Below the pieces are notes generated by a model, which saw nothing but the letters and a program-made list of their open reading frames with translations, made no database searches and was not told the DNA's origin. From a virus: a stretch of DNA of 28,724 nt. The stretch lies in IMG/VR virus record IMGVR_UViG_3300029624_000238, positions 1 through 28,724 of that record; one strand, 5' to 3'. This document shows, piece after piece, positions 1-8,652 of the stretch. The translations under genes were made by a program, and so were the position numbers. Position 1 is the first letter of the stretch. Every line of letters begins with the position of its first letter.

Positions 1-2823
1 CTACACGCTCCCCGCTTCCCCGATGGGATAAACAAACGCTTTGGTCAACCAGTAGAACCGCGTGAAGGTGACGTTGGTGTCGTTTTGAACTCGATACTGC
101 CCCGATGCGTTGGTAACGATTTCGACATGCGGAGGCAACAAAAAGCTGGCCCCGAACTGGGCGAAGTCGCAGCGGTTCGTTCCATCGCCGTCGTAGAAGC
201 TCGTGGTGCCAGCCGATGAACCATTGTCCAACCGGCCGCGAACCTTGATCAGGCAGCGGATCGGCGGACACCAGGCCCGCACCGTATGGGCGGTGGTTCC
301 GGGGCTCGAGTTGTCGTAATCGGGACTGAAGATCGTGTTGTTGTCGCGAAAGAATTGATCCTTGAACTGGAACATGTCTTCCGTCTCGCCGCTGCCGGTG
401 GCGTTGGTCCGCCACGCCCCGATCATCTGCCAGTCGTCCCAGCCGCTTGGCTTGGCCAGCGTGGTCGAAAGAGCCGCAACCACGTTGCCGGTGGAAGTCT
501 CGGTGCCGATCAGGACGTGATACCAAGTATTGGTCGCCCGGCTGGAACTGTTGACGAAATCGCCGCTGTCGGTCAGGTCCAGCGTGATGGCGGACGATAC
601 TTCCAAGTAGGCGGAACAATCATGGTTGTGAATGAAGCCCGTGGCGACTTCCAGTTCGGTGGTCGAGGTTCTGGAAATCTGCAGGCCAGTGTGCCCCACC
701 GACACGCCGCCCCCGGCTCCCTGCGTGAAGTCCGTGATCACCCCATCTTCGATGGTGATCTCGTCGCCGCCGGCGGTCACGTAGGTATCGTCCGCAATGG
801 CTCCAATAAAGATCGCCGCCACGCCCGTGACGAAATTGTTGACATCGGTTCCAGAGAGGGTCAGGGTGCCTTCGATTATCGCATTCCGCGAGAGCCGCAA
901 ATCCCGTGGCCTGGCCGATGCCAACCCAATGTCATAGGTGGCGTCGACCTTGGGTTCAAGATGCCCGTTCGGGTGCTCTTCCCAGAAGCGATGCACGCCC
1001 AGCACCCATTCGGTCGTGCCGTCACCGTTTGTCTTCAGCAGGTAATTGTTCGTCCCGTTGGTAGAAGGCATCTGGGTCGGCCCCTGGGTGAAGCCCGTCA
1101 GTACCCCATCGGCAAAGGTCAACTGGTCGCGCGAGGCCAACACGTAGGTATCGTCCGCAATCGCCGCCGCGAAGATCGCCTCCGTGGTCGCCTGGAAGGT
1201 TTCCAGGTCGTCAATGTCGCTCGCATTGGCCGAAATCGAAGCCGTGGCGGTGGTTTGGAATGACTCCAAGTCATCAATATCACTGGCGTTGGTGGCGATC
1301 GCGGTGGTGTGGGTCGAAATGTTCGACGCGTTGGTGGCGATGTCGCTTGTGTTCGTAGAAATCGCTGACGCATTGGAAGCGATCGAAGCCGCGGCCGACG
1401 CCTCGAAGGTTTCCAGGTCGGTGATCCGTGTCTCGTGGCCAGCCACGTCCGTCTCGACTGCCGCGATATCACTGGCGTTGGTGCTGATCGCCGACGCGTT
1501 CGTACTGATACCGCTCGCGTTGGTCGCGATGTCTGTCGTATGCGAGGCGATCGTGACCCCTTGGCTGCTGACCGTCGTTTCCAGCGTGCCGACATCGCTT
1601 TCCAGGGTGTTAATATCAGACTCTGCCGTCGTCACGCGGTTGGTCAGGGCGGTCACTTCCTCGCTGCTGGCACCGTCGCCGCTGGAGCTTCCGCCCGAGG
1701 ACTCTGATGAACTTGAAGACGACGAACCGCCACCGCTGCCAGCCCCCGACAGCAGCACCAGCGTCCCCGATACGCCGGAGACCTCGATCTCGTAGCTGGT
1801 CGGGTTGTAGATGAACAACAACTCCCCTTCGGTCATATCGAGCACGGTCGACCCGCTGACCGTCTGCCAGTGGCGGTGCTTCTCGGTGACTTCCCCTTCC
1901 ACCAAGTTCGTGTCCGCCGGTTGATCTTCCGCCCGGACCTGCAGCTTGTGGAAGATGGTGTCGGACGTCTCTTCCAGGTCGCCGGCGGCCGTCAGCGATT
2001 CGACCTGGTCAGCCGTCTGGAACTCGCTGGAATTGCCCACGCGGTTGGTCCGGCAGATCAGTTTCAAGGTACCGGCCACCTGCTCATTGATCGCCGAGTC
2101 GGTCGACCGAATCCGGGCGGTGAAGTTGAAGAGATACTTGCCGGTGGTGCTGACTCGATGAAACCCACGGGCCTGCAAGCTATCCGTTTCGCTCGAATAG
2201 TCCAGCGAAGCACTCAGGCCAAACAGAGCGATCGACGGATTGTCGCGGCCATCGCAAGGGAGAATGCCGCCGGGGGAGAGCGATGCCAACGTCTCCCCGT
2301 CTTTGATGATCACCCCGTCCAGTACCGTGCTAGAGGACGCCGGGACAATCCAGCCGACTTTGAACTTGTAGCCCGTTCGCTGGCTGTCCTTGAACGTCGT
2401 CTTGGGGCACCCGTCGAAATCAATGAACTTGTACGCCCCGCTGCCCGGCACCAGGTAGAACGGCACTTTCGTCTGCGAGGTATCGATCGACAGGCCGTCA
2501 CCCCAGGCCGGCGGGCTGTTCTCTTCGTAGCCAATGAGAGCCTGCATCATGCCGGTTTGGGTGCAGCGGCCGAGTGTCTTCGGTGAGATCACTTGCGATC
2601 CGTTGACGTAGAACAACGCCGCGTCTCGCTGCTGCCGCGCATCGGCGTGGGGACGTCCCAGCCGCAGGGCGAAGTCGAGGGGCTCGCTCGTCTCGATGGC
2701 GTCGTATTTCTCTTCACGATCGGTTTGGGGTCCCAGGATCGCATAAGGGGGAATGCGTTCGCTGCCCACGTTTTTGAATCGCAGCCATCGCTGCGCGTCG
2801 CTCGGCCGACTAGGGCTGTCCAT
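1..2823 (-). CDS. Tail fibre protein with Ser/Gly linker and long coiled coil
   Basis: A complete 940-residue protein ending with TAG at base 1. Its start overlaps the preceding gene by 14 bases and has an AAGGGGAG ribosome site about 6 bases upstream. Residues 1-360 look globular. A Ser/Gly-rich linker (about 360-388) leads into a long heptad region (about 389-552) built from repeats of the type TNASDI, as in trimeric phage fibres. A near-duplicate block (IADDTYV, then DGV and FTQG) occurs at about 549-581 and 670-702. Between them, about 628-659, lies a stretch of the form YDIGLASARPRDLRLS, typical of phage tail-fibre shafts. The C-terminal part is beta-rich and probably the receptor-binding tip. 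It is the last gene of the tail module. The fibre role is inferred from architecture and position; the host receptor is unknown. Confidence 0.75.
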   Translation of the reverse strand: MDSPSRPSDAQRWLRFKNVGSERIPPYAILGPQTDREEKYDAIETSEPLDFALRLGRPHADARQQRDAALFYVNGSQVISPKTLGRCTQTGMMQALIGYEENSPPAWGDGLSIDTSQTKVPFYLVPGSGAYKFIDFDGCPKTTFKDSQRTGYKFKVGWIVPASSSTVLDGVIIKDGETLASLSPGGILPCDGRDNPSIALFGLSASLDYSSETDSLQARGFHRVSTTGKYLFNFTARIRSTDSAINEQVAGTLKLICRTNRVGNSSEFQTADQVESLTAAGDLEETSDTIFHKLQVRAEDQPADTNLVEGEVTEKHRHWQTVSGSTVLDMTEGELLFIYNPTSYEIEVSGVSGTLVLLSGAGSGGGSSSSSSSESSGGSSSGDGASSEEVTALTNRVTTAESDINTLESDVGTLETTVSSQGVTIASHTTDIATNASGISTNASAISTNASDIAAVETDVAGHETRITDLETFEASAAASIASNASAISTNTSDIATNASNISTHTTAIATNASDIDDLESFQTTATASISANASDIDDLETFQATTEAIFAAAIADDTYVLASRDQLTFADGVLTGFTQGPTQMPSTNGTNNYLLKTNGDGTTEWVLGVHRFWEEHPNGHLEPKVDATYDIGLASARPRDLRLSRNAIIEGTLTLSGTDVNNFVTGVAAIFIGAIADDTYVTAGGDEITIEDGVITDFTQGAGGGVSVGHTGLQISRTSTTELEVATGFIHNHDCSAYLEVSSAITLDLTDSGDFVNSSSRATNTWYHVLIGTETSTGNVVAALSTTLAKPSGWDDWQMIGAWRTNATGSGETEDMFQFKDQFFRDNNTIFSPDYDNSSPGTTAHTVRAWCPPIRCLIKVRGRLDNGSSAGTTSFYDGDGTNRCDFAQFGASFLLPPHVEIVTNASGQYRVQNDTNVTFTRFYWLTKAFVYPIGEAGSV

Positions 2824-4471
2824 GGTGTACTCCCCTTGCCTGTTGGTTTTGTTGTTGCTGCTGAAGATTTTGGCGAAGCTTCTCGATCAGCCGCTTCTCT
2901 TCGAAACTGGCATCGAGCAGAAGCTGTTCGCAGTTGAGCGAAGCGGTCGTCTTCGAGGCCAGCGGACCGTCCGTTTCGATCCGCCACGAGACTTGCCGAA
3001 TGGCCCCATCCGGCTCGATCGGTTGCAGGCCAACGTACTGGGCGCTGGAGATCGATTGAGGACGCAGCTGCGCGATCGCCTGGTCTAAATAGAAGCGGGC
3101 CTGCCGCGAGAGTTGTTCCTGGTTGTCTTGCACCCGCGAAGTCGCGTCGTCGCGTTTCACTTCGAGCGCGATGTCGCTGCGATGAAGGACCAGCGGCTGA
3201 TCGCTTGCCGATTTCCGACCACGCCGCATGCTCCAATGCTCGAGTGCCCGGTTGCCGTGCCGCCGCCAGTGCACCGCGACCCGCAGCCGCAGATCCGCGG
3301 CCCGGCGAAGCTGCCGCGTCCCGTTGTCGATGTAGTCGAACACCGGCTCCGCGAAGCGGACGATCCCGCGGCGCTGGTCGACGGTGAACGCGCGCTCGTA
3401 ACGCTGCTCTGGATACTGTTCCAGGTTGCGGCTGGGGGGCTGGGTGGTTGAATGCCGCGCGGCGACTTCCCCCTTGGCGAACCGGCCGTAAACCCACGCC
3501 GGTCGGCGTTTGCGGGTTCGGTCCGGCAGCAGGTCGTCGTCGATTTGATGCGATAACAGCGGCAGGACCTCGTCCAGCTGCCGCAAACGGTTGCCGTACG
3601 TCTTGGGTACGCCTGGCAAGTAATCCGGCAGCTTGATGCGGTACATCTTGAAGATCGACTGCTGCGAAAGCTCTTGGTGGCGCGGGTCGACATTGTCGGT
3701 CCATGGACCTTCAAACGCCCATCCCTGCTTCGGCTTGTAACTAAGCGCGTCGATCGGTTTGATCTCGCCGTCGATGTCTTCGCCGACCGCTTCGAGCTCG
3801 AAGTCGACCTGGTACGTCGTCGGTCCGGCAACCAGTTCGACCCCCAGGGGAAGCTCCGGCGGGTCGTACGTTTCGCCGGCCTGTAGTAGAAAACCATTGA
3901 CAGGCAGCCGGCGGCCGCGTCCGACCGGCTCGAGCGACACGCGGCCGTTGGTCTTCAGCACCACGCTGCAGCCGACCGTTTCGGCCAGACTTGCCAGCGC
4001 GGCGGCCGGGCTGGTGACGTCCCAGTCGATGTACGGCCGGGCATCGTTCGGCAGGCGGGAAAGATCGGCCCGGCGAATGCCCAGCGCCGCCAGGCACAGC
4101 TGCGCCAGTTCGCGGGGCGACTTTTCCGTGCCGGGAACGATTTGGGCTGGGTCTTCGGTGCGCAGGTTGTACTGCCCACAGATTTGCCCCAGCCGCCATC
4201 GCCACCGCTGGTCGAGGATATCGAAACGGTCCACCTGCTCGCCGCGGGAGGTCAGTTCGAGGTGGGCCGCATCGACCCGGCAGTCGGGCAGCGTGACGGT
4301 CACGCCGGTCGTCGGATCGAACAGCCGGGCCGTTCCCTGGGCGGCAGGCGCTGCGGTGCCTAACGCGCAGCGGACCTGCAATCTGCCCGGCTGCGTACCG
4401 TGCGACAGCGTGTAGCTGGCCGAAAGGTAATCGCGGATGCCGGGATAGGCAAAAATGGGTTGGGTTGCCAT
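2810..4471 (-). CDS. Putative tail hub/baseplate protein
   Basis: A 553-residue protein starting one base after the upstream stop (TAA C ATG), with GAGGT about 5 bases before the ATG inside the end of the upstream gene, so the two are probably translationally coupled. The N-terminal 120 residues look beta-rich. A helical segment follows (about 115-165), then more beta structure. The last 60 residues form a Gln-rich probable coiled coil. I recognise no exact family. Its size and its place between two fibre-like genes and downstream of a tail protein fit a hub protein, which sits at the tail tip and nucleates fibre attachment. It could instead be another adhesin-carrier protein. Confidence 0.5.
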   Translation of the reverse strand: MATQPIFAYPGIRDYLSASYTLSHGTQPGRLQVRCALGTAAPAAQGTARLFDPTTGVTVTLPDCRVDAAHLELTSRGEQVDRFDILDQRWRWRLGQICGQYNLRTEDPAQIVPGTEKSPRELAQLCLAALGIRRADLSRLPNDARPYIDWDVTSPAAALASLAETVGCSVVLKTNGRVSLEPVGRGRRLPVNGFLLQAGETYDPPELPLGVELVAGPTTYQVDFELEAVGEDIDGEIKPIDALSYKPKQGWAFEGPWTDNVDPRHQELSQQSIFKMYRIKLPDYLPGVPKTYGNRLRQLDEVLPLLSHQIDDDLLPDRTRKRRPAWVYGRFAKGEVAARHSTTQPPSRNLEQYPEQRYERAFTVDQRRGIVRFAEPVFDYIDNGTRQLRRAADLRLRVAVHWRRHGNRALEHWSMRRGRKSASDQPLVLHRSDIALEVKRDDATSRVQDNQEQLSRQARFYLDQAIAQLRPQSISSAQYVGLQPIEPDGAIRQVSWRIETDGPLASKTTASLNCEQLLLDASFEEKRLIEKLRQNLQQQQQNQQARGVHHGQP

Positions 4472-4472
4472 G

Positions 4473-7025
4473 TTACGACCTCGCTGCGGTGAAGTTGGTT
4501 CCCAGTTCCGGGAAGCGGGACGTCGACTGGTACTGCACCGTCAGGTCCGCCACGACCCCTTGCGGATCGATCACGTTGGCCGCGTCGCCGCGACAGGTGA
4601 TCGCGTTGGTGACCGTCTTTTCGCGCAGGTCTCCTTCAAAGCTCAGCGTGCCGGTACCCCCGACGAGCGTGTTCCCGCCGAGCGTCCCGGTCGTGCGATA
4701 GAAGACGCTTCCTCCTTCGACATCGAGCTGCGAGAGGCCATCGGTGCCGCCGAGCGTCACGTTACCGGCGGTCACCAACAGCGACGTGATCGGGCTGCCG
4801 GTGCCGGCGTAGCTAACGACTTCGCCCCCATGCACGGCGATGTCCCCCACCGCCGCGTCTTCCCCCAGCAGAAGCTGCACGTCGCCGGCTGGATCGTCCT
4901 CGAAACCGACTTGAACGCTACTCCAGACCGAGGACTCCCCGGCGTATTGGGCGGATGAAACGCTGCCTCGCACGACGCGAAGCACATTGGAAGCATGCGT
5001 GCCCAGTAATTCGACGGCGTACTCCCCCAGCCCGGCCGGCGACGCGGTGTTGGCGACCATGACGCTACTTTCAACGGAGCCTAGATCGAGCCGGATGCGT
5101 TCGCTGCCGCTGCCGCTCCCTTCGCCGATCTGGACGCTGGTCGCCCCGATCTTCAGATGCGTGTCGCGGTATTCGAGATAACCGGCCGCGTTCACCGAGG
5201 GAAGGCCGATCGAACCGACGAAACTGCCGCGAACGATCAATGCGTCGAGCGTCACCGACGATTGATCCAGCCCATAAAGCACCGGCCGATCACTCGCTTC
5301 CAAGACGACCGTGTCGCCATCTTCCGGCACGCTGCTGGTCGACCAGTTGTTGGCGTTGTCCCAATGGCCAGGCCCGGTAGGCGCGGTCAGCGAATCGATG
5401 CCGATCGACTGCGTCCCGGCACCCACCAGATTCGTACCGTTGGTCGTGATGGCTGTAACGTTCTGGCCGGCAAGGGTTCCCCGGAACTCGACCAGCCAGG
5501 GGCCGCCGGCCGGGCCGCTGACGTTGATGTCGCCGCTGTCGATACTGCTGGTGGCTTCCAGCGCCGTCTGAACGCTGGAGGATGTCGCGTTGTAGGCGAT
5601 ACCGCTCGACTCGCTGCCGTCGTAAGTCAGGGTGAACGACCCGCTGGTGACGTTGGTCGAGAGGGTCAACAGCACCTGCTCGTTCCGCGGGGAAGTAGCG
5701 GCTTGCACGGTGCTGACGGTCACCGTGCCGCCGGTCAAGTTCGCCCCGCTGGCGGTCAGCTGCGCGACGTCCGTTCCGGCCAGCACGCCGGTGAACTCGA
5801 TCGTCCAGGGGCCGCCGTCGTCGCCACCGGCCGAGACATTCCCGCTGCCGATGTTCACCAGCGCCGCGAGGGCCGATTCCACCTCGGCGGCCGACGCGTC
5901 GTAGGCCACGTTGCCGGTTGTTTGTCCTTGGAAGGTCAGCGTGAAGGACCCGCCCGATGGGTTGCCAGGCAGCGTGACGACCTGCACTTCGTTGGCTGAA
6001 TTGCCCCCGGTACTGAGCACCGTGGTTTCGATGACGGCGTTCTCGTCGTAGTCTGTATTGGTCGAACGCGTGACCGACGGAGCGAGAACCGCCTGACCCG
6101 CCTTCTCGGCGATGATCTCGACTTCGATGGTGAACGTCCGGGTGGTCGCCGTGGTGGACGTGGTGCGAAGCATCGTCAGCGAACTACTGCTGGAAAGCCC
6201 GTACACATGCCCCAGCAAGTTCTGCCACAGGGCGTCTGACTGGTTAGAAAGAATCGTCCCTGCGGCCGTGGCATCAGGTTCGCTGGGCACGATCGTAAAG
6301 GCGATCGCCGCCGTTTCGCTGAGGGCCTGGGTGCCGGTGATGACGAAGCGGTGGTTGTCGCCCGGCTGGCCGGCGGTGGAGGTCGAGACGCTGACCGATT
6401 GTCCGGAGAGGTTCGCTCCGTTGCCGGTCAAGAGTGTCTGCGAAGCGGCGGCCAGCGTGCCAGTGAACTCGACCAGCCACGGCCCGCTGTCAGGCCCACT
6501 GACAGCGACGTCGCTGCTGCCGATGTTGGACAGGCCTTTCAAGGCGGACTCGATGTCGGCGGCCGAGTCATCGATGGCCAAGTTGCCGGTCGTTTGCCCT
6601 TCGAAGCCAAGGGTGAAGGTCCCCCCGGTCAGGCCCGACGGGAGGCTGATCTGCTGGATCATGTTGACCCCGTTGCCGCCTGATTGAATCACGTCGACGT
6701 CGACTCCGGCATTGCCGCCGTTGGTGGTCGAGCCGCTCACCGTGAACGGCGTCCCGTCGGCCGGACCGGTCAGGCGCAAGTAGGCCGCCGCTCCGGCAGC
6801 GGCAGCTACCGGCGCCGCCGTGGGGAACTCCGCGATCGCCGCAGAAGTGATCGCCGCGGACAACCCTTGGTAGACGTTCATGGGGGTGCCGGAGGTGGCC
6901 TCGTAGGTCACCGTTTTTCGATTGATGGTTAAGGTGAACAGGTCGCCGACTTCGACGTTGTCGACGGTGACCTGGTCCACCTGGGCTACGCCCTGCGCGT
7001 CTCCGCGCCAAATACAAAGTGCCAT
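4473..7025 (-). CDS. Tail fibre/adhesin with three Ig-like repeats
   Basis: I place the start at the ATG at 7025 (protein begins MALCIWRG) because AGGAA lies about 6 bases upstream, giving 850 residues. Residues 1-115 are a beta domain with a GDLFTLTIN motif. Three diverged Ig-like units follow at about 122-218, 346-440 and 448-545. Each has a GG(T/S)FTL strand, an acidic helix of the type ESAL, and a GPW(L/T)(V/I)EF(T/R)G strand, then a GANL or GTNL turn. The region after 550 is rich in short beta strands (GHWDNANNW, then many V/I-x-V turns) and resembles a beta-helix. Such repeats are common in phage tail and bacterial surface proteins. The likely role is an exposed tail or baseplate appendage. 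No catalytic motif is visible. Confidence 0.65.
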   Translation of the reverse strand: MALCIWRGDAQGVAQVDQVTVDNVEVGDLFTLTINRKTVTYEATSGTPMNVYQGLSAAITSAAIAEFPTAAPVAAAAGAAAYLRLTGPADGTPFTVSGSTTNGGNAGVDVDVIQSGGNGVNMIQQISLPSGLTGGTFTLGFEGQTTGNLAIDDSAADIESALKGLSNIGSSDVAVSGPDSGPWLVEFTGTLAAASQTLLTGNGANLSGQSVSVSTSTAGQPGDNHRFVITGTQALSETAAIAFTIVPSEPDATAAGTILSNQSDALWQNLLGHVYGLSSSSSLTMLRTTSTTATTRTFTIEVEIIAEKAGQAVLAPSVTRSTNTDYDENAVIETTVLSTGGNSANEVQVVTLPGNPSGGSFTLTFQGQTTGNVAYDASAAEVESALAALVNIGSGNVSAGGDDGGPWTIEFTGVLAGTDVAQLTASGANLTGGTVTVSTVQAATSPRNEQVLLTLSTNVTSGSFTLTYDGSESSGIAYNATSSSVQTALEATSSIDSGDINVSGPAGGPWLVEFRGTLAGQNVTAITTNGTNLVGAGTQSIGIDSLTAPTGPGHWDNANNWSTSSVPEDGDTVVLEASDRPVLYGLDQSSVTLDALIVRGSFVGSIGLPSVNAAGYLEYRDTHLKIGATSVQIGEGSGSGSERIRLDLGSVESSVMVANTASPAGLGEYAVELLGTHASNVLRVVRGSVSSAQYAGESSVWSSVQVGFEDDPAGDVQLLLGEDAAVGDIAVHGGEVVSYAGTGSPITSLLVTAGNVTLGGTDGLSQLDVEGGSVFYRTTGTLGGNTLVGGTGTLSFEGDLREKTVTNAITCRGDAANVIDPQGVVADLTVQYQSTSRFPELGTNFTAARS

Positions 7026-7106
7026 GGAATATTCCTGAGTGAGTGGTTGGGATGCAGGTTGAATGAACGAGCGGATCGTGCGGTCGCTCGGCCATGAACG
7101 CGAATG

Positions 7107-7138
7107 TCCCACGAAAGCGCTTCAGTGAGATAGTGCGC
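7107..7138 (-). promoter_or_regulatory. 32 bp conserved leader element, copy 1 (fibre gene)
   Basis: On the minus strand this 32-base block matches the one before the portal gene at 30 of 32 positions. It reads GCGCACTATC, two variable bases, then ACTGAAGCGCTTTCGTGGGA, including the palindrome AAGCGCTT. A short T-run lies just upstream in both copies. It sits about 82 bases before the fibre ATG at 7025. TATC-type bases could be a -10 box and the palindrome an operator. The regulatory role is inference. Confidence 0.45.
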
Positions 7139-7191
7139 GCGGGAAAAATGTTTTAGAGAGAGTCGCCAAGCGGAGTACCGAGGTTTTAGTT

Positions 7192-7226
7192 GGGTAGCCC
7201 ACGGTTGCTTGCAAACTGGGGAGGCT
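7192..7226. repeat. Repeat A, truncated left end
   Basis: This begins with GGGTAGCCC followed by a GTTGCTTGCAAAC hairpin arm and breaks off after GGGGAGGC. It is a fragment of the ~125 bp repeat A, lying directly before the full copy at 7234-7358. Confidence 0.75.
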
Positions 7227-7233
7227 CCTGCAT

Positions 7234-7358
7234 GGGTAGCCCAGTTTGCTCGCAAACTGGGGAGCGCAGCGAATGGAGGTCTTCCGGTAGCGCTACCCGA
7301 ACGCGCGGACCTCGATTCGGCTTCGCCTCCCCAGGTTGCAAGCAACCATGGGCTACCC
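7234..7358. repeat. Repeat A, copy 1 (full)
   Basis: A full 125 bp nested palindrome. The ends are GGGTAGCCC and GGGCTACCC. Each end carries its own small hairpin (CAGTTTGC/GCAAACTG type). The centre is GGTAGCGCTACC, flanked by inverted GAGGTC/GACCTC arms. It lies in the 378 bp gap upstream of the fibre gene; apart from the 32 bp element and the truncated copy I see nothing else there. Confidence 0.9.
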
Positions 7359-7403
7359 GGTGTGCTGCTTTTCAGCCGCGATCTCTCTTCCGATTGGTTC
7401 GCC

Positions 7404-8126
7404 TTACGGCGCGACATGCGGCAAGCCAAACAGCGGTGCCGCCGATTCGAATTGGTATTGCCAATTGACGGTGAAATTCCGCACTTGGTTGCCGACCCAC
7501 TGGGGCGAACGACGGATAACCCGCGGGGCCTGGGCCAGGTTGGCGTCGCCAAACAGCGGCAGCGGCACCTGGGGGTACGCATCGTATCCGGTGGCGGTGC
7601 CCGACTGCGTGGCGACGTAGGTGGTCGCGGTTCGCAGCTGCTGTTTGACCGGAAAGCCGAGCGCCGTTTCCACGTGCGCATAGCGAGGCCCGCCGCCGGC
7701 CGTGCTGACGGTTTCCTGGAAGTTCATCACCGTGGCGATGCTTCCCCGCAGCGGGACTTCCGCCGAGAGCTGCACGGCGAAGGACCGCCGCGTGGCATAC
7801 TCGGGGCCGTCTCCGCGGGGAAAGTCAGGCCCCCGGGTGACGTAGACGCCGCCGCGGGTGTCGCTGACCTTGAGCGTATGCTGCGACTCGGTCACGCCGT
7901 CGGAAAGCAGCAGCACGATATCTTCGTTCTGCCGCGCGTAGGCGGCCGTGAACGCGGCGATCTTGGCATCGAGGTCGGCCTGACCGTTGCCCAGAAGCAT
8001 CCCTTGAATGTTCCACGTAACGGTGTGCGCGATCGGCACACCGCCGCGATCGAAAATCGGCCGCTTGCTGATCGCAATTTGCGGCTCGCCGATGGGGTGC
8101 GTATACTCCCCTTTTCTTAAGTACAT
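7404..8126 (-). CDS. Phage tail protein of unknown family (possible distal tail protein)
   Basis: A 240-residue protein starting at the ATG at 8126, with AAGGTAAG just upstream. It is mostly beta with one helix around residues 50-65 (DLDAKIAAFTAAYA). Its middle (about 80-125) contains strands around VYVTRGPDFP and RRSFAVQLSAEVP, reminiscent of tail tube or distal tail folds. It follows the tape-measure slot and precedes fibre and hub genes, which is where a distal tail protein is expected. Its start is only 28 bases from a divergent plus-strand gene, so its promoter, if it has one, must lie inside that gene. I do not recognise the family by sequence; the assignment is positional. Confidence 0.5.
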   Translation of the reverse strand: MYLRKGEYTHPIGEPQIAISKRPIFDRGGVPIAHTVTWNIQGMLLGNGQADLDAKIAAFTAAYARQNEDIVLLLSDGVTESQHTLKVSDTRGGVYVTRGPDFPRGDGPEYATRRSFAVQLSAEVPLRGSIATVMNFQETVSTAGGGPRYAHVETALGFPVKQQLRTATTYVATQSGTATGYDAYPQVPLPLFGDANLAQAPRVIRRSPQWVGNQVRNFTVNWQYQFESAAPLFGLPHVAP

Positions 8127-8154
8127 GTTCTTACCTTGAGTGAGAAAGTTTGTT

Positions 8155-8538
8155 GTGAAATATTCGGTTCAGCTCACCAGCACCGCGACCGGCGACGTTG
8201 AGGTGGTCGATGTCGAAGCTTCTTCGGAAGCCGAAGCGATGAAAATGTTCGATACGGCAAAGTTCGAGGTATCCGTCCTTAGGCCTGACGAAGTCGAGCA
8301 ATCGAGCCGCAAACGGGCTGCGCGTATGAGAGAACAAGCGAACGAAGTCCATCAATTGATCCAACGGGGGCTCGTGCTTGAGCTCTATTTCGCGATCATC
8401 TTTTTCGCATTGGTCGTTGGGTGTGGCCTGAGTACTTTCCTGGGGTCGCTGTTGCAGCAAGGAGAGCGAGAACCCAATCACTCGGAACCGAGCGATGCGG
8501 AAAAGATGCTTCGCATCGAGGTGCTCCGCGAACGGTAG
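8155..8538 (+). CDS. Small membrane protein, unknown function
   Basis: I choose the GTG at 8155 (protein MKYSVQLTS...; 127 residues) because AGAAAG lies about 6 bases upstream. An in-frame GTG at 8140 is possible but has no ribosome site. The N-terminal 50 residues look like a small alpha/beta domain (strands KYSVQL and DVEVVDV, then the helix SEAEAMKMF). A charged helix follows, then one strongly hydrophobic membrane segment at about residues 75-97 (LELYFAIIFFALVVGCGLSTFL) and a polar tail. It runs opposite to the phage genes and looks like a host gene. Confidence 0.6.
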   Translation: MKYSVQLTSTATGDVEVVDVEASSEAEAMKMFDTAKFEVSVLRPDEVEQSSRKRAARMREQANEVHQLIQRGLVLELYFAIIFFALVVGCGLSTFLGSLLQQGEREPNHSEPSDAEKMLRIEVLRER

Positions 8539-8652
8539 TTGCTTGCAGCCTGGGCTGCCGGCGGATCGACGATGCGGTCCCTCTCCTTGCTGCTGTTTGG
8601 TACGTGCGTTCTCCTGATACAGGGGTGATGGTAAATTTTAGGTTCGCGGTGG

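Noticed and set aside
286-1263. A 325-codon plus-strand open frame
   Set aside because: It is antisense to the coiled-coil fibre gene and its content mirrors that repeat pattern; there is no ribosome site or domain.
7234-7358. Repeat A as a tRNA or structured ncRNA gene
   Set aside because: The three-hairpin shape suggests a cloverleaf, but there is no anticodon stem, CCA end or T-loop motif, and the copies are palindromic in both strands.
8540-8563. A possible further repeat A fragment (TTGCTTGCAGCCTGGGCTGCC)
   Set aside because: It resembles the right end only loosely and lacks the CTACCC end and the centre; probably chance.
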